This document shows positions 1 through 10,208 of a DNA stretch of 44,903 nt, piece by piece. Below the pieces are notes generated by a model, which did not search any database, was not told where the DNA came from, and saw only the letters and a program-made list of their open reading frames with translations. The stretch's first letter is position 1; each line of letters starts with the position of its first letter. Location: the NCBI RefSeq assembly GCF_002902725.1, contig NZ_PPRT01000032.1, forward strand, positions 1 through 44,903, read 5' to 3'. Source of the stretch: Staphylococcus caprae. GTDB taxonomy: Bacteria; Bacillota; Bacilli; Staphylococcales; Staphylococcaceae. The position numbers and the translations under genes were made by a program.

Positions 1-1
1 A

Positions 2-1264
2 TCGACATCGGCAAGCACATCAGAATCAACGAGTGAAAGTGATTCAATTAGTGCAAGCTCGTCACAAAGTAGATCGCAAAGTGTGAGCGAATCGAATTCA
101 GTTAGTACATCAACAAGCGAAAGTGTCTCAAATAGCGCAAGTGCATTGTTAAGTAATTCACAAAGTGCGAGCGTTTCAGACTCAATAAGCGCATCAACAT
201 CTGATAGTGTATCTACTTCAATAAGCGCGAGTGACTCAAGTAGTGCAAGCACATCAGACTCAATGAGTGAAAGTGAGTCAAGCAGTGTAAGCACGTCATT
301 AAGTAACTCACAAAGTGCAAGTATTTCAGGCTCAGAAAGCGCATCAATATCCGATAGAGTGTCTACGTCAACAAGTGAGAGTGACTCAAGTAGTGTAAGC
401 ACATCATTAAGTAATTCACAAAGCACAAGCAGCTCAGACTTGTCAAGTACCTCAACATCCGAAAGTGCGTCTAATTCAACAAGTGAGAGCGATTCGACAA
501 GTGCAAGCATCTCACTAAGTATCTCAACAAGTATGAGCAGTTCAGACTCAGCAAGTACGTCAACGTCGTCTAAGGGTCGCTTCTCATTCCATTTAGTTAA
601 ACCAGAAAGCACATCATTACCTGAATTTGATTTACCATCATATTTGGCTTCGGAATCAGTGAGTACTTCGGAATCAGTGAGTACGTCAGAATCAGTGAGT
701 AACTCTGAATCACTAAGTAATTCAACATCATTAAGCGATTCAACTTCTATGAGTACATCAGCATCGTTATCACATAATGATTCAACAAGTGCATCGTCAA
801 GCAATTCAAATCATTCAAGCGCGTCAATATCAGATTCTAAATCTATGAGCATTTCTGATTCTGGTAGTGCATCCTTGTCTACTGACACATCAACATCTAT
901 TAGCATCTCAGAATCACATCACCAAGGATCACTTGCACATCAAAATGTTAATCAACCTAGTCGTCATGATACAGGTGAGCAGCACCTCAGTCATGGTACA
1001 GATTCTTCAGAATATCTTTATCCAGAATATTCTAATACAGAATCTACTGTAACTTCTGAAAATGATTACAATAACCTACAAGCACAAAATCAAAATCATC
1101 AAAGCTCACATCAACATAATGATGAATCGTTACCAGATACAGGTGAAAATACTACAAACAGAAGTGGATTAGTTTCAACAGTACTAGCAATGTTAGCTGG
1201 TTTAGGATTAGTAAGAAAATCTAGAAAAGACAGAAAGAAAGATAGAAAAAATAACGAAGATTAA
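2..1264 (+). CDS. sraP: Serine-rich repeat cell-wall adhesin (SraP-type), 3' part only
   Basis: The reading frame is open to the left edge of the window, so the N-terminus, signal peptide and ligand-binding region lie outside. About 300 residues are visible in which serine occupies nearly every second position, alternating with A, T, E, D, I, V. The serine-rich part is interrupted at about 568-648 by a non-repetitive stretch containing KPESTSLPEFDLPSYL. A His/Asn-rich spacer follows, then an LPDTG sortase motif (1130-1144), a hydrophobic segment and a basic tail. Internal repeats include a 108-nt duplication (copies starting at 278 and 386) and 18-bp units at 649-720. In this family the serines are O-glycosylated in the cytoplasm, the protein is exported by SecA2/SecY2 and sortase links it to the wall. 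The accessory Sec operon directly downstream supports this. The symbol follows the S. aureus orthologue; S. epidermidis names differ. Confidence 0.93.
   Translation, partial: STSASTSESTSESDSISASSSQSRSQSVSESNSVSTSTSESVSNSASALLSNSQSASVSDSISASTSDSVSTSISASDSSSASTSDSMSESESSSVSTSLSNSQSASISGSESASISDRVSTSTSESDSSSVSTSLSNSQSTSSSDLSSTSTSESASNSTSESDSTSASISLSISTSMSSSDSASTSTSSKGRFSFHLVKPESTSLPEFDLPSYLASESVSTSESVSTSESVSNSESLSNSTSLSDSTSMSTSASLSHNDSTSASSSNSNHSSASISDSKSMSISDSGSASLSTDTSTSISISESHHQGSLAHQNVNQPSRHDTGEQHLSHGTDSSEYLYPEYSNTESTVTSENDYNNLQAQNQNHQSSHQHNDESLPDTGENTTNRSGLVSTVLAMLAGLGLVRKSRKDRKKDRKNNED
649..720 (+). repeat. 18-bp tandem repeats inside the serine-rich region
   Basis: Four consecutive 18-bp units: two identical copies (649-666 and 667-684), then two diverging copies (685-702 and 703-720). 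Each encodes a six-residue period of the type SESVST. They start immediately after the non-repetitive insert and are a likely site of slippage-driven length variation. Confidence 0.85.
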
Positions 1265-1290
1265 TCATAGCGACAAGCTATAAAAAATTT

Positions 1291-1369
1291 AAAGAGGCTA
1301 GGGCACTATAAATAAATAGAGATTACTACGATAGAGTAAACCTAATTTATTTATCTCCTTAGCCTCTTT
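1291..1369 (+). terminator. Long stem-loop between the adhesin gene and secY2
   Basis: AAAGAGGCTAGG (1291-1302) pairs with CCTTAGCCTCTTT (1357-1369). A further AAATAAAT/ATTTATTT pairing inside extends the stem past a bulge. Only a weak T-rich tail follows, so it may be a partial terminator that lowers expression of the export operon relative to the adhesin, or may protect the adhesin mRNA 3' end. Confidence 0.7.
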
Positions 1370-1415
1370 GATATCATTTTAAATTTGAAACAACTTATGT
1401 GATTAGGGTGGAAAT

Positions 1416-2615
1416 ATGTTAAAGGAATTTGAGTATAAAATTCTATATAAAAGAATATTATTTACATGTTTCATTTTAATTGTTTACATACTAGGCAGTA
1501 ACATTTCAATAGTAGGAAATGAAAACATTAAACAGCATAAAGATTCATTTTTTAAACTTGCCATATCAAACGTAGGAGGAGACTTAAATACTCTAAACAT
1601 ATTCTCCTTAGGGTTAGGACCATGGTTAAGTGCGATGATTATTATTACATTAATGAATTATAGAAATGAAGATAAAGTAAAAACGCAAACTCGAGCAGAG
1701 CGTCATTTTAAAGAAAGAATATTAACGCTCATTTTAAGTTCGATACAAGGATTCTACATTATTCATTCATATATTAATAAAAAAGCAATTACAGATACCA
1801 ATATTTTTATATTACTCCTAGTCTTAATTACAGGAACATTATTTTTAGTATGGTTAGCAGATCAAAACACGACCTATGGTATTGCTGGACCCATGCCTAT
1901 CGTTTTGATGAGCCTTGTTAAATCTATGTTTAACAGTCATTTTGGTGAATTTAATGTAAGTTCAATATTATTTATAACTATAGTTGTCTTGCTAGCAATA
2001 GCCTTATTTTTATTGCTATTTATAGAACGTTCAGAATACCGCTTGGAATATAAAGATATTATGAATATTTCTGCAAAAGAGACACCAACATATCTAGCAT
2101 GGAAATTAAATCCTGCGGGAAGTATCACGATTATGATGAGTTTGTCTATATTCATGTTTGAGAATAATATCGTAAATCTTATAGGAAGGTTAACGATAAA
2201 TGAGAAATTTGAAACAACACTTTTCAGTTTTTCAAATCCTATAGGTATTACAACTTATATTTTAATGCAAATTGTATTAGGTTATTTCTTATCAAGATTC
2301 TTAATCAATACAAGACGTAAATCGAAAGAATTTCTTAAAAATGGAAATTATTTCGAGTGTGTATATCCAGGAAGGCAAACGGCTCAATTTCTTTCACAAA
2401 AGGCGCTGAGAGTATGTTGGTCTGGTTCTATTATTGTCGCAATCATATTAGCCATTCCTTTATATTGTTCTTTACTTATCCCGCATTTATTTGAAGAAAT
2501 TTATTTTTCGATACAACTGATTATATTTGTTTATATTGGAATTAATATTGCAGAAACGATTCGTGCATATTTATATTTTGATGGTTATAAGCAAATTTTA
2601 AATAAATATTGGTAA
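1416..2615 (+). CDS. secY2: Accessory Sec translocase channel SecY2
   Basis: A 399-residue polytopic membrane protein with about ten hydrophobic segments, shorter and more diverged than housekeeping SecY. The N-terminal region has SecY-like features: a first transmembrane helix at about 12-32, then a segment with FSLGLGPWLSAMIII. It forms the membrane channel that exports the glycosylated serine-rich adhesin together with SecA2 and Asp1-3. The ATG is preceded by AGGGTGG. It is the first gene of the accessory Sec operon, with asp1 only 12 bp downstream. The role is assigned from family knowledge and the unmistakable gene order. Confidence 0.95.
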   Translation: MLKEFEYKILYKRILFTCFILIVYILGSNISIVGNENIKQHKDSFFKLAISNVGGDLNTLNIFSLGLGPWLSAMIIITLMNYRNEDKVKTQTRAERHFKERILTLILSSIQGFYIIHSYINKKAITDTNIFILLLVLITGTLFLVWLADQNTTYGIAGPMPIVLMSLVKSMFNSHFGEFNVSSILFITIVVLLAIALFLLLFIERSEYRLEYKDIMNISAKETPTYLAWKLNPAGSITIMMSLSIFMFENNIVNLIGRLTINEKFETTLFSFSNPIGITTYILMQIVLGYFLSRFLINTRRKSKEFLKNGNYFECVYPGRQTAQFLSQKALRVCWSGSIIVAIILAIPLYCSLLIPHLFEEIYFSIQLIIFVYIGINIAETIRAYLYFDGYKQILNKYW

Positions 2616-2627
2616 AAGGAGGAAATT

Positions 2628-4196
2628 ATGAAGCGTTTTATCCCTGCATGGTACAGTCAAGATAAATGGTGGGAAAGTACATCGGTGCCTTTTCATCAAA
2701 AACGTCAATACACAGATTTCGATGATATGATTAGTTTGATGACTATGCATAGTAAAAATAACGTGGACTATCAATTATTGATATTAAGTTTTAGTCCATA
2801 TCTTAGAACCTTCCTTCACCGATATGATCTGTTTGAAACAAATTATTGGTCAGTGTTTGATGATATCCAAGGTTTGAATCATCAAACGCCACAAGCAATT
2901 GATTATCGAGATTTAGCATGGCCTGAAGATACAGAGTTTGTATTTACTCCCTATCAAATCGAGGCAATTACGGGGCCAAATCGTTTTTCAAAGATTCACT
3001 TTAGTCAAGAAGGCTATCTAATGTGGATAGAAGACTTTGAAAACAACGTCATTCAACGTCGGTACGTTATTGATGATAGAGGGTTTATTTCAGCGATTCG
3101 AACGTATACAGAGACGGGACAAAGTAAAATGAAGCATTATTTCTCAATTCAAGGAGAAGAAATATTTACAGAGGATTTAAGAAATCATACTGTCACAATT
3201 AAGGAACAATTCCAATCATATTTTAAACAGACATCCTATCCCACAATGGCTGAATTAATTGAAGAAAAGTTCAAAGAGTATGTTGAAAAGGAAATGAGCA
3301 AAGAGGACTTAATTATTGTTGCTTCTGATGAAAGACATAATTCAGTAATGGCACACACAATTGATGAGGATTCATTATGCTTTTCAGTGTTTACGGAACG
3401 TAATAAAACAGTTACAAAAGAATTATTCGATTCTATTTCTAGAGCACGTTATTGTCTTGTTGACACACTAGCCAACCAAAAGAAAATTCAACAGTTTGCT
3501 AATGACACTCAAACTCAGTTACATCTTTTAAGGGTAACACCGTTTGACGCCCAATCGTTATCAAATAAGAGTAGTCAACTTTACGATACGTATGTAGGTT
3601 TATGGGTAGACCAATTACAACAGCATGAATTGCAAACTATTTTGTCATCATTATTTCAATATATTCAGAAAAAAGATCATTTCAAGTTAAAGTTATTGAC
3701 TAAATATGAGAATGAGAACACACAATGGTTAATTGAAGAAATTGCTCGGCTTAATGATATATATCATTATGAAAAACGGGAACATTCAGAAGAAGTTGAA
3801 GATATATTAGCGTCAGAATTAAAAAAAGAACCAGTCATTGAAATTGAATCTGTACCTTTCGAAGAAGATTTTGTGAGAGCTATAGCGAATCTAAGATTAG
3901 TCGTTGATTTATCAAAAGAACCGGAGTTATTTTTACAAATTTGTAGTATTGGCGCGGGAGTACCTCAAGTTAATAAAAGAGAGACTGACTACGTCAAACA
4001 TAAACAAAATGGTTTAGTTATTGAAGATATTTCTGAAATCGTATCTGCATTAGATTACTTTTTAATATATTTAAAAAACTGGAATTACTCATATGCATAT
4101 TCCATGAGATTAGTAGATGAATTTAGTTCTATAAATATTATTCATCAAATCAATCGATTATTTGAAGGTGATGAAAAATATGCCACGTACATTTAA
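2628..4196 (+). CDS. asp1: Accessory Sec system protein Asp1
   Basis: A 522-residue cytoplasmic protein without signal peptide or membrane segments. It begins MKRFIPAWYSQDKWWE, a typical Asp1 start, and is preceded by an ideal AAAGGAGG site. In streptococci Asp1 has a GT-B-like fold without known transferase activity and forms a complex with Asp2 and Asp3 needed for SRR adhesin export. The C-terminal region (about 435-500) with 'ICSIGAGVPQVN' resembles the nucleotide-sugar domain of GT-B proteins. The 3' end overlaps asp2, implying translational coupling. Confidence 0.93.
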   Translation: MKRFIPAWYSQDKWWESTSVPFHQKRQYTDFDDMISLMTMHSKNNVDYQLLILSFSPYLRTFLHRYDLFETNYWSVFDDIQGLNHQTPQAIDYRDLAWPEDTEFVFTPYQIEAITGPNRFSKIHFSQEGYLMWIEDFENNVIQRRYVIDDRGFISAIRTYTETGQSKMKHYFSIQGEEIFTEDLRNHTVTIKEQFQSYFKQTSYPTMAELIEEKFKEYVEKEMSKEDLIIVASDERHNSVMAHTIDEDSLCFSVFTERNKTVTKELFDSISRARYCLVDTLANQKKIQQFANDTQTQLHLLRVTPFDAQSLSNKSSQLYDTYVGLWVDQLQQHELQTILSSLFQYIQKKDHFKLKLLTKYENENTQWLIEEIARLNDIYHYEKREHSEEVEDILASELKKEPVIEIESVPFEEDFVRAIANLRLVVDLSKEPELFLQICSIGAGVPQVNKRETDYVKHKQNGLVIEDISEIVSALDYFLIYLKNWNYSYAYSMRLVDEFSSINIIHQINRLFEGDEKYATYI

Positions 4197-5739
4197 AGTG
4201 CTTCAAGTAGGAGGCAAAGATTTAGAATCCCTTTTTGAAAATAAAAGAGGCGTCGATTGGGACTATCTCGATACAGCATTATTTGAATTTGATAGTGGTT
4301 ACATAGAAGCAGTAGAAGCACTTATTAATGAAAAAGGGGCATTTGATTTTGTTTTTATTCAAGCGCCTTATTCTAAATCACTTATCAATCTTTTTAAATT
4401 AGTGAGCACGCCCTATAATACTGTGATTGATGAAGCGTATTGGGGTTCACATTTTCAAGATGAAGAGACGGTTAAACGTAATTTTATTAAACCAATGACT
4501 TATGAAAATGAAGAATCCTTACATCAAAAATTACAAGCAATTACATTTCCTGGGCAATATGGAGATAAAGTTTCGCCCATACATTGTCGAGTGAATACAA
4601 GTTTCATTGGTCAGTATCAGTTTAATGGGAATGAGTCATTAGAAATCTCAGGAGATTTTGGTGAACGGCTTACTCCGCTTGTAACTTGGAGTAGAAATAT
4701 TATTGCAGATGAAAATAAGGTGAATCAAATTTGGCCTGAATTCAAAGTGGATGGAAATATAAGTATAGAGTATACCTTGCGGATAATACCTGTATATTCT
4801 ACTGACCAACCTGTCGAAACATTTATTTTTGAACAACATGAATTAGACAAACCGATAGAATTACCCTCAAGATCATATAAAGCAAATGTCAGTATTTCAC
4901 TTAAAGCTAAAGGCAAGGGGAATTTGTATATAGGGGCGATTCATAAACGTTGGTCCAGATTGGAACTGGGAGAATTTATCTTAGGAGGCCAACGTTATAG
5001 TGACCACGACCGTAATGAATTTATGCATTATTTCAATCCTGGTGATTTTAAACCGCCATTGAATGTTTATTTTAGTGGATACAGAACTGCTGAAGGTTTT
5101 GAAGGATACTTTATGATGGATCGCTTGAACGCACCTTTTATTTTAATTAGTGATCCACGTATTGAGGGTGGGGCCTTTTATTTAGGTTCAGAAACTTATG
5201 AGGATGCAATTAGGAAAGTAATTACAGAAGCATTAGACTACTTAGGATTCTCACATCGTCAACTCATACTTTCTGGTTTATCAATGGGTTCTTTCGGCGC
5301 CTTATATTATTCGACGTATTTGCAACCATCTGCAGTCATTGTCGGTAAGCCACTTATTAATGTTGGAACAATTGCTAATAATATGAGGCTAGTACGTCCC
5401 AATGACTTTGGTACAGCTTTAGATGTTTTAAGATTTAATGAGGACGGTATTTCGGAAAATGAGGTTAAACAATTAGACCGAAAATTTTGGAATCAACTCC
5501 GAAAAAGTCAATTAACGCATACTACATTTGCGATTGCGTATATGGAACATGACGATTACGATACACATGCATTTCGTGATTTATTACCATTACTTACAGA
5601 GCAACATGCACGTGTCATGAGTCGAAGTGTACCAGGTAGACATAATGATGATTCTTCTACGATAACCAACTGGTTTATCAATTTCTATCATTTAATTATG
5701 GCGCAACAGTTTGGGAGAGAGACAGATGCAAGAAGCTAA
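4180..5739 (+). CDS. asp2: Accessory Sec system protein Asp2 (adhesin glycan O-acetyltransferase)
   Basis: 519 residues if translation starts at the ATG at 4180 (MPRTFKVLQVGG), which has AAGGTG about 9 nt upstream. In-frame TTG (4162), GTG (4168) and ATG (4171) codons exist further up but are less well placed. The C-terminal half is an alpha/beta-hydrolase-like domain with the nucleophile motif GLSMG (Ser368, codon 5281-5283) and a late His in 'PGRHNDDSS'. In S. gordonii, Asp2 O-acetylates GlcNAc on the serine-rich adhesin and is also needed for its export. It overlaps asp1 by 17 bp and asp3 by 14 bp. Confidence 0.93.
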   Translation: MPRTFKVLQVGGKDLESLFENKRGVDWDYLDTALFEFDSGYIEAVEALINEKGAFDFVFIQAPYSKSLINLFKLVSTPYNTVIDEAYWGSHFQDEETVKRNFIKPMTYENEESLHQKLQAITFPGQYGDKVSPIHCRVNTSFIGQYQFNGNESLEISGDFGERLTPLVTWSRNIIADENKVNQIWPEFKVDGNISIEYTLRIIPVYSTDQPVETFIFEQHELDKPIELPSRSYKANVSISLKAKGKGNLYIGAIHKRWSRLELGEFILGGQRYSDHDRNEFMHYFNPGDFKPPLNVYFSGYRTAEGFEGYFMMDRLNAPFILISDPRIEGGAFYLGSETYEDAIRKVITEALDYLGFSHRQLILSGLSMGSFGALYYSTYLQPSAVIVGKPLINVGTIANNMRLVRPNDFGTALDVLRFNEDGISENEVKQLDRKFWNQLRKSQLTHTTFAIAYMEHDDYDTHAFRDLLPLLTEQHARVMSRSVPGRHNDDSSTITNWFINFYHLIMAQQFGRETDARS

Positions 5740-6298
5740 ACAATTTGAAGTGAAATGGCGATTAGTCAATTTAACTACATTTATGTATGGCACTAAGTTA
5801 CGTTTTGATAATGATGATATTTATTTTGAAAATCCACTCATGCCATCAGGCACAGTTATTCATAATTGGTATATGCTCACAAACTTTGCTGAAGATCGAG
5901 TGAGTCCGAAGCTACCGATATTGAAAAAGGGTCATCGCTACTTATTTAAATTTAATTTTCAAGTTGAACCAGAAGGAGCTGCATATTTCAAAATTAAGTT
6001 CTATCGTAAAAATAAAGAACAATTTGAGTATAAAATTCTAAAAAACAAAGAAGAAGAAATTGTCTACCCAATTGAAGCACATTCTTATCAATTAGAATTG
6101 GTGAATGCTGGGATGAATCATCTCCATTTCCAAAATATAATGGTTCAAGAACTAGGAGATGGCACGTACCGAACACCTAGAATGAATCAAACTATCGATT
6201 TAAAGGAAAAGTTTGAGATTATGAATCGAGTTATCAATAAGGCACGAGCTAATGATTTAGATACACCTACTGAATTGAGGGGTGATCGTTATGAATAA
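5726..6298 (+). CDS. asp3: Accessory Sec system protein Asp3
   Basis: 190 residues from the ATG at 5726 ([15 protein letters not shown]). An in-frame TTG at 5711 lies inside the ribosome binding site GGGAGAGAGA and is not needed. Asp3 is small, beta-rich and resembles carbohydrate-binding modules. In streptococci it bridges Asp1/Asp2 and binds the serine-rich substrate. It overlaps asp2 at its 5' end and secA2 by 8 bp at its 3' end. Its identity rests on size, order and the typical sequence '[17 protein letters not shown]'. Confidence 0.9.
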   Translation: MQEAKQFEVKWRLVNLTTFMYGTKLRFDNDDIYFENPLMPSGTVIHNWYMLTNFAEDRVSPKLPILKKGHRYLFKFNFQVEPEGAAYFKIKFYRKNKEQFEYKILKNKEEEIVYPIEAHSYQLELVNAGMNHLHFQNIMVQELGDGTYRTPRMNQTIDLKEKFEIMNRVINKARANDLDTPTELRGDRYE

Positions 6299-8681
6299 TG
6301 GAATAAACGCAATCATTAATAATATGAGATTGCGTCGTCTACGTAAGACATTGAAACAAATTAATGCACTCAGCGAAGTATATTCAAACTTTACAGACGA
6401 GCAATTAAAAGCGAAGACTGTAGAATTTAAAGAATGTTTACAATCAAGTAAAGTTTCATTGGAAAGATTATTACCAGAAGCATATGCCACCGTGCGTGAA
6501 GCTTCAAGACGTGTACTCGGTATGTACCCGAAAGATGTTCAAGTGCTTGGAGCAATTGTAATGCATCAAGGTAATATTGCAGAGATGCAAACAGGTGAAG
6601 GGAAAACGTTAACTGCAACGATGCCTTTATATTTAAATGGTTTAACTGGCAAAGGTGCGTATCTTATCACTACAAATGAATATCTGGCAAAACGTGATTA
6701 TGAAGAGATGAAACCATTGTATGAATGGCTTGGGCTAAGTGCATCATTAGGATTTGTTGATATCCCTGATTATGAATATGAAGAAAATGAAAAATATCAT
6801 TTATATCACCATGATATCGTTTACACGACTAATGGGCGTTTAGGCTTTGATTATTTAATTGATAATCTGGCTGATGATATTCAAGCGAAATTTTTGCCAG
6901 ACTTAAATTTTGCGATTATTGATGAAGTAGATTCGATTATTTTAGATGCTGCTCAAACGCCACTTGTTATTTCTGGTGCACCACGTGTTCAATCCAATTT
7001 ATTTCATATCGTGAAAGCGTTCGTAGAAACACTTGAAGAAGACATACATTTTCACGTTAAATTTAATAAAAAAGAAGTTTGGTTAACTGAAAAAGGAATT
7101 GAAGCGGCCAATCATTACTTCAAAGTAGAGAATTTGTACGATGATCAACATTTCGATCTAGTTAGAAACATTAACCTTTCGCTTCGAGCAAAATATTTAT
7201 TTAAGTATAATTTAGATTACTTCATTTTTGATGGTGAAATTGTTTTAATCGATAGAATCACAGGTCGCATGTTGCAAGGAACAAAGTTACAAGCAGGTTT
7301 ACATCAAGCAATTGAAGCTATTGAAGGTGTTGAGATTTCTAAGGATATGAGTGTGATGGCGACGATTACATTTCAAAATCTGTTTAAACAATTTAAACAA
7401 TTTTCAGGGATGACTGGTACCGGTAAATTAGGAGAGAAAGAATTCTTCGATTTATACTCAAAAATTGTTGTAGAAATTCCTACGAATAGTCCGATTAAGC
7501 GTGATGACCGACCTGATAGAGTGTTTGCGAACAGTGATAAAAAGAATGAAGCTATTTTAAAAAGCGTCGTTGATATTCATCGCACACAGCAACCCGTACT
7601 ACTCATTACACGTACTGCGGAAGCAGCTGAATATTTTTCAGAACAATTATTTAAAAAGGACATACCTAATAATCTACTTATAGCACAAAACGTGGCCAAA
7701 GAAGCACAAATGATTGCAGAAGCTGGGCAACTATCAGCAGTAACCGTTGCAACAAGTATGGCAGGACGTGGTACAGATATTAAATTAGCTAAAGATGTAT
7801 TCGAAATTGGGGGATTAGCAGTAATTATCAATGAACATATGGAGAACAGTCGTGTGGATCGTCAATTAAGAGGCCGTTCAGGACGTCAAGGAGATCCTGG
7901 GTATTCTCAAATCTTTGTGTCATTAGATGATTACTTAGTTAAACGTTGGAGTAATTCTAATTTAGTTGAAAATGAAAAATTACAATCGATGGAAACTACA
8001 AAATTAGAAAATAGCCCTCTATTCCAAAGACGTGTAAAAAACATTGTTAACAAAGCGCAACGTGTGTCTGAAGAAACAGCCATGGTTAACAGAGAGATGG
8101 CTAACGAATATGAAAAAAGTATCAGTATTCAGCGTGAAAAAATATATACTGAGCGAGACCAAATTCTTGAAAGAGAGCACTTTGACGATTTTAATTTTGA
8201 ACAATTAGCACGAGATGTTTTCATCAATGATATAAAAGATAAAAAACTCGTTAATGAGGAATCTCTCATAAATTATATTTATAAAAATTTAAGTTTTGTC
8301 TTTAATGATGATATTTCAAAGATAGATATTAACAACCGCGAAGAACTCATTCAATTTTTAATGAAACAGTTTAAACAACAACTTTACAGTAATTTACAAG
8401 AAGTCTCTGATCCATATTTAAAATTACGCTTTTTACAAAAGTCCTTTTTAAAAGCGATAGACAGTGAGTGGATTGAACAAGTTGATAACTTACAACAACT
8501 TAAAGCAAGTGTCAATAATCGACAAAATGGTCAGAGAAACGTCATATTTGAATATCATAAAGTGGCTTTAGAAACATATGAATTGATGACGAAGGACGTT
8601 AAAAGAAAAATGATTAGAAATTTATGCTTAAGTATTCTAACATTTGATAAATTTGATGATATGGTCATCCATTTTCCATAA
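6291..8681 (+). CDS. secA2: Accessory Sec ATPase SecA2
   Basis: 796 residues from the ATG at 6291, which has GAGGGGTGA six bases upstream; a GTG at 6282 is inside that site. It has the SecA DEAD-motor layout: Walker A GEGKT at residues 102-106, a DEVD Walker B, the helicase motif SGMTGTG and the nucleotide-binding-domain-2 motif [10 protein letters not shown] followed by [13 protein letters not shown]. The protein ends without the C-terminal Cys-rich zinc-binding tail of housekeeping SecA, as expected for SecA2. It powers export of the glycosylated adhesin through SecY2. Confidence 0.96.
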   Translation: MNNGINAIINNMRLRRLRKTLKQINALSEVYSNFTDEQLKAKTVEFKECLQSSKVSLERLLPEAYATVREASRRVLGMYPKDVQVLGAIVMHQGNIAEMQTGEGKTLTATMPLYLNGLTGKGAYLITTNEYLAKRDYEEMKPLYEWLGLSASLGFVDIPDYEYEENEKYHLYHHDIVYTTNGRLGFDYLIDNLADDIQAKFLPDLNFAIIDEVDSIILDAAQTPLVISGAPRVQSNLFHIVKAFVETLEEDIHFHVKFNKKEVWLTEKGIEAANHYFKVENLYDDQHFDLVRNINLSLRAKYLFKYNLDYFIFDGEIVLIDRITGRMLQGTKLQAGLHQAIEAIEGVEISKDMSVMATITFQNLFKQFKQFSGMTGTGKLGEKEFFDLYSKIVVEIPTNSPIKRDDRPDRVFANSDKKNEAILKSVVDIHRTQQPVLLITRTAEAAEYFSEQLFKKDIPNNLLIAQNVAKEAQMIAEAGQLSAVTVATSMAGRGTDIKLAKDVFEIGGLAVIINEHMENSRVDRQLRGRSGRQGDPGYSQIFVSLDDYLVKRWSNSNLVENEKLQSMETTKLENSPLFQRRVKNIVNKAQRVSEETAMVNREMANEYEKSISIQREKIYTERDQILEREHFDDFNFEQLARDVFINDIKDKKLVNEESLINYIYKNLSFVFNDDISKIDINNREELIQFLMKQFKQQLYSNLQEVSDPYLKLRFLQKSFLKAIDSEWIEQVDNLQQLKASVNNRQNGQRNVIFEYHKVALETYELMTKDVKRKMIRNLCLSILTFDKFDDMVIHFP

Positions 8682-8699
8682 ATAAAGAGGTGTAAAGGC

Positions 8700-10208
8700 A
8701 TGACAATTTATAACATTAACTTTGGCATTGGTTGGGCAAGTAGTGGCGTAGAATATGCACAAGCCTATCGAGCTAAATTGCTTCGCCAACTTCATTATCC
8801 AATAAAATTTGTCTTTCTAGACTTTATTCAATCTGAAAATATCCAAACACTAACAAGCAATATGGGTTTTAAAGATGAAGAAGTAATTTGGTTATATCAA
8901 TATTTTACAGACATAAAAATTGCACCAACCACTTATACTGTTGATGATTTGATTTCAGAATTAGGTAATGATGTTTCGCGTCACGAGAGGAAAGGGAAAG
9001 TTTTAAGGCTTTATTTAAACAATGATCAAACTTTCGTGACGTGTTATTTAAAAAATCCAGAAGAAAACTATGTTGATCGAGCTGAATTTGTCGTTAATGG
9101 CATGCTGATTCGTAAAGATTTTTATAGCTATGTACGTACATTTTCAGAATACTATGCCCCTTTTGAGAAGAGAGCTAAACTTTATATGCGCCAGTTTTAT
9201 AATGAAGATGGCTCGATTGTATATAACGAATATATCGATGATGATGCGCATGTATATGTGTTTGACGATGCACGTTTATATAGTAAAGAAGAATTCATCG
9301 CATATTTTATTCGAAAACTTCATTTATCTCATAACGATATTGTGATTATTGATCGTTCAACAGATGTTGGTCAGGCTATTTTGCAAAATAAGGGCAACAG
9401 TAAGGTTGGGATTGTGGTTCATGCAGAACATTATAGTAAAAATTCCACCGACAACACCCATATTTTATGGAATAACTATTATGAGTATCAATTTGAAAAC
9501 GCGAGACATATTGATTTCTTCATCACAGCTACAGACTTACAGAATAAAATTTTAACTCAACAGTTTAGAACATACACACATGAGGTTCCTCGCATTAGAA
9601 CTATACCAGTGGGCAGTCTGCATACCTTAATGTATCCACAACATCCTAGATTGCCTTATTCAATCATGACGGCTTCACGGTTGGCGAGTGAAAAGCATGT
9701 GGATTGGATTGCAAAGGCAGTGATTAGGGCGAAATCACGTGTACCACATCTTCGTTTTGATATTTATGGTGAAGGTTCGGAAAGAAACAAAATTGAAAAG
9801 ATAATCGAAGAATATGAAGCACAGGATTATATACGTTTGAAAGGTCATACAAATTTGCAAGAGATCTACCATCAGTATGAATTATTCGTTTCAGCATCAC
9901 AAAGTGAAGGATTTGGGCTTACATTAATGGAAGCGGTTGGCTCAGGACTCGGGATGATTGGCTTTGATGTGAATTATGGAAGTCCTACGTTTATTCGACA
10001 TAATGAGAACGGCTATCTCATACCGATTGATTTAGACTATGAAACAATCGAGGAAGTCATCAATCGAATGGCTGATAAGATTGTTCAATTTTTTGAAAAT
10101 GGTCCAAAACACCCGCACGAGATTTCATATAACATTGCAGAACCTTTCAAGACATTACATATTGTAGAACATTGGAGACAATTGATAGAAGAGGTGCTAC
10201 ATGATTAA
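8700..10208 (+). CDS. gtfA: GtfA, O-GlcNAc transferase subunit for the serine-rich adhesin
   Basis: A 502-residue GT-B fold glycosyltransferase (GT4 type). The C-terminal domain has the GT4 signature around 'ASQSEGFGLTLMEAVGSG', with the two glutamates of an E-x7-E motif. The N-terminal part contains the extended beta-meander seen in streptococcal GtfA, which binds GtfB. With GtfB it transfers GlcNAc from UDP-GlcNAc to Ser/Thr of the adhesin in the cytoplasm. AAAGAGGTG precedes the ATG, and the gene overlaps gtfB by 8 bp. Confidence 0.94.
   Translation: MTIYNINFGIGWASSGVEYAQAYRAKLLRQLHYPIKFVFLDFIQSENIQTLTSNMGFKDEEVIWLYQYFTDIKIAPTTYTVDDLISELGNDVSRHERKGKVLRLYLNNDQTFVTCYLKNPEENYVDRAEFVVNGMLIRKDFYSYVRTFSEYYAPFEKRAKLYMRQFYNEDGSIVYNEYIDDDAHVYVFDDARLYSKEEFIAYFIRKLHLSHNDIVIIDRSTDVGQAILQNKGNSKVGIVVHAEHYSKNSTDNTHILWNNYYEYQFENARHIDFFITATDLQNKILTQQFRTYTHEVPRIRTIPVGSLHTLMYPQHPRLPYSIMTASRLASEKHVDWIAKAVIRAKSRVPHLRFDIYGEGSERNKIEKIIEEYEAQDYIRLKGHTNLQEIYHQYELFVSASQSEGFGLTLMEAVGSGLGMIGFDVNYGSPTFIRHNENGYLIPIDLDYETIEEVINRMADKIVQFFENGPKHPHEISYNIAEPFKTLHIVEHWRQLIEEVLHD

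Noticed and set aside
568..720. CRISPR-like spacing of repeats in the adhesin gene
   Set aside because: The repeats are coding, contiguous and lack unique spacers. They are serine-rich protein repeats.
867..1052. 61-codon ORF in a shifted frame within the adhesin gene
   Set aside because: It is a by-product of the repetitive serine codons and lies wholly inside the adhesin frame, with no ribosome binding site.
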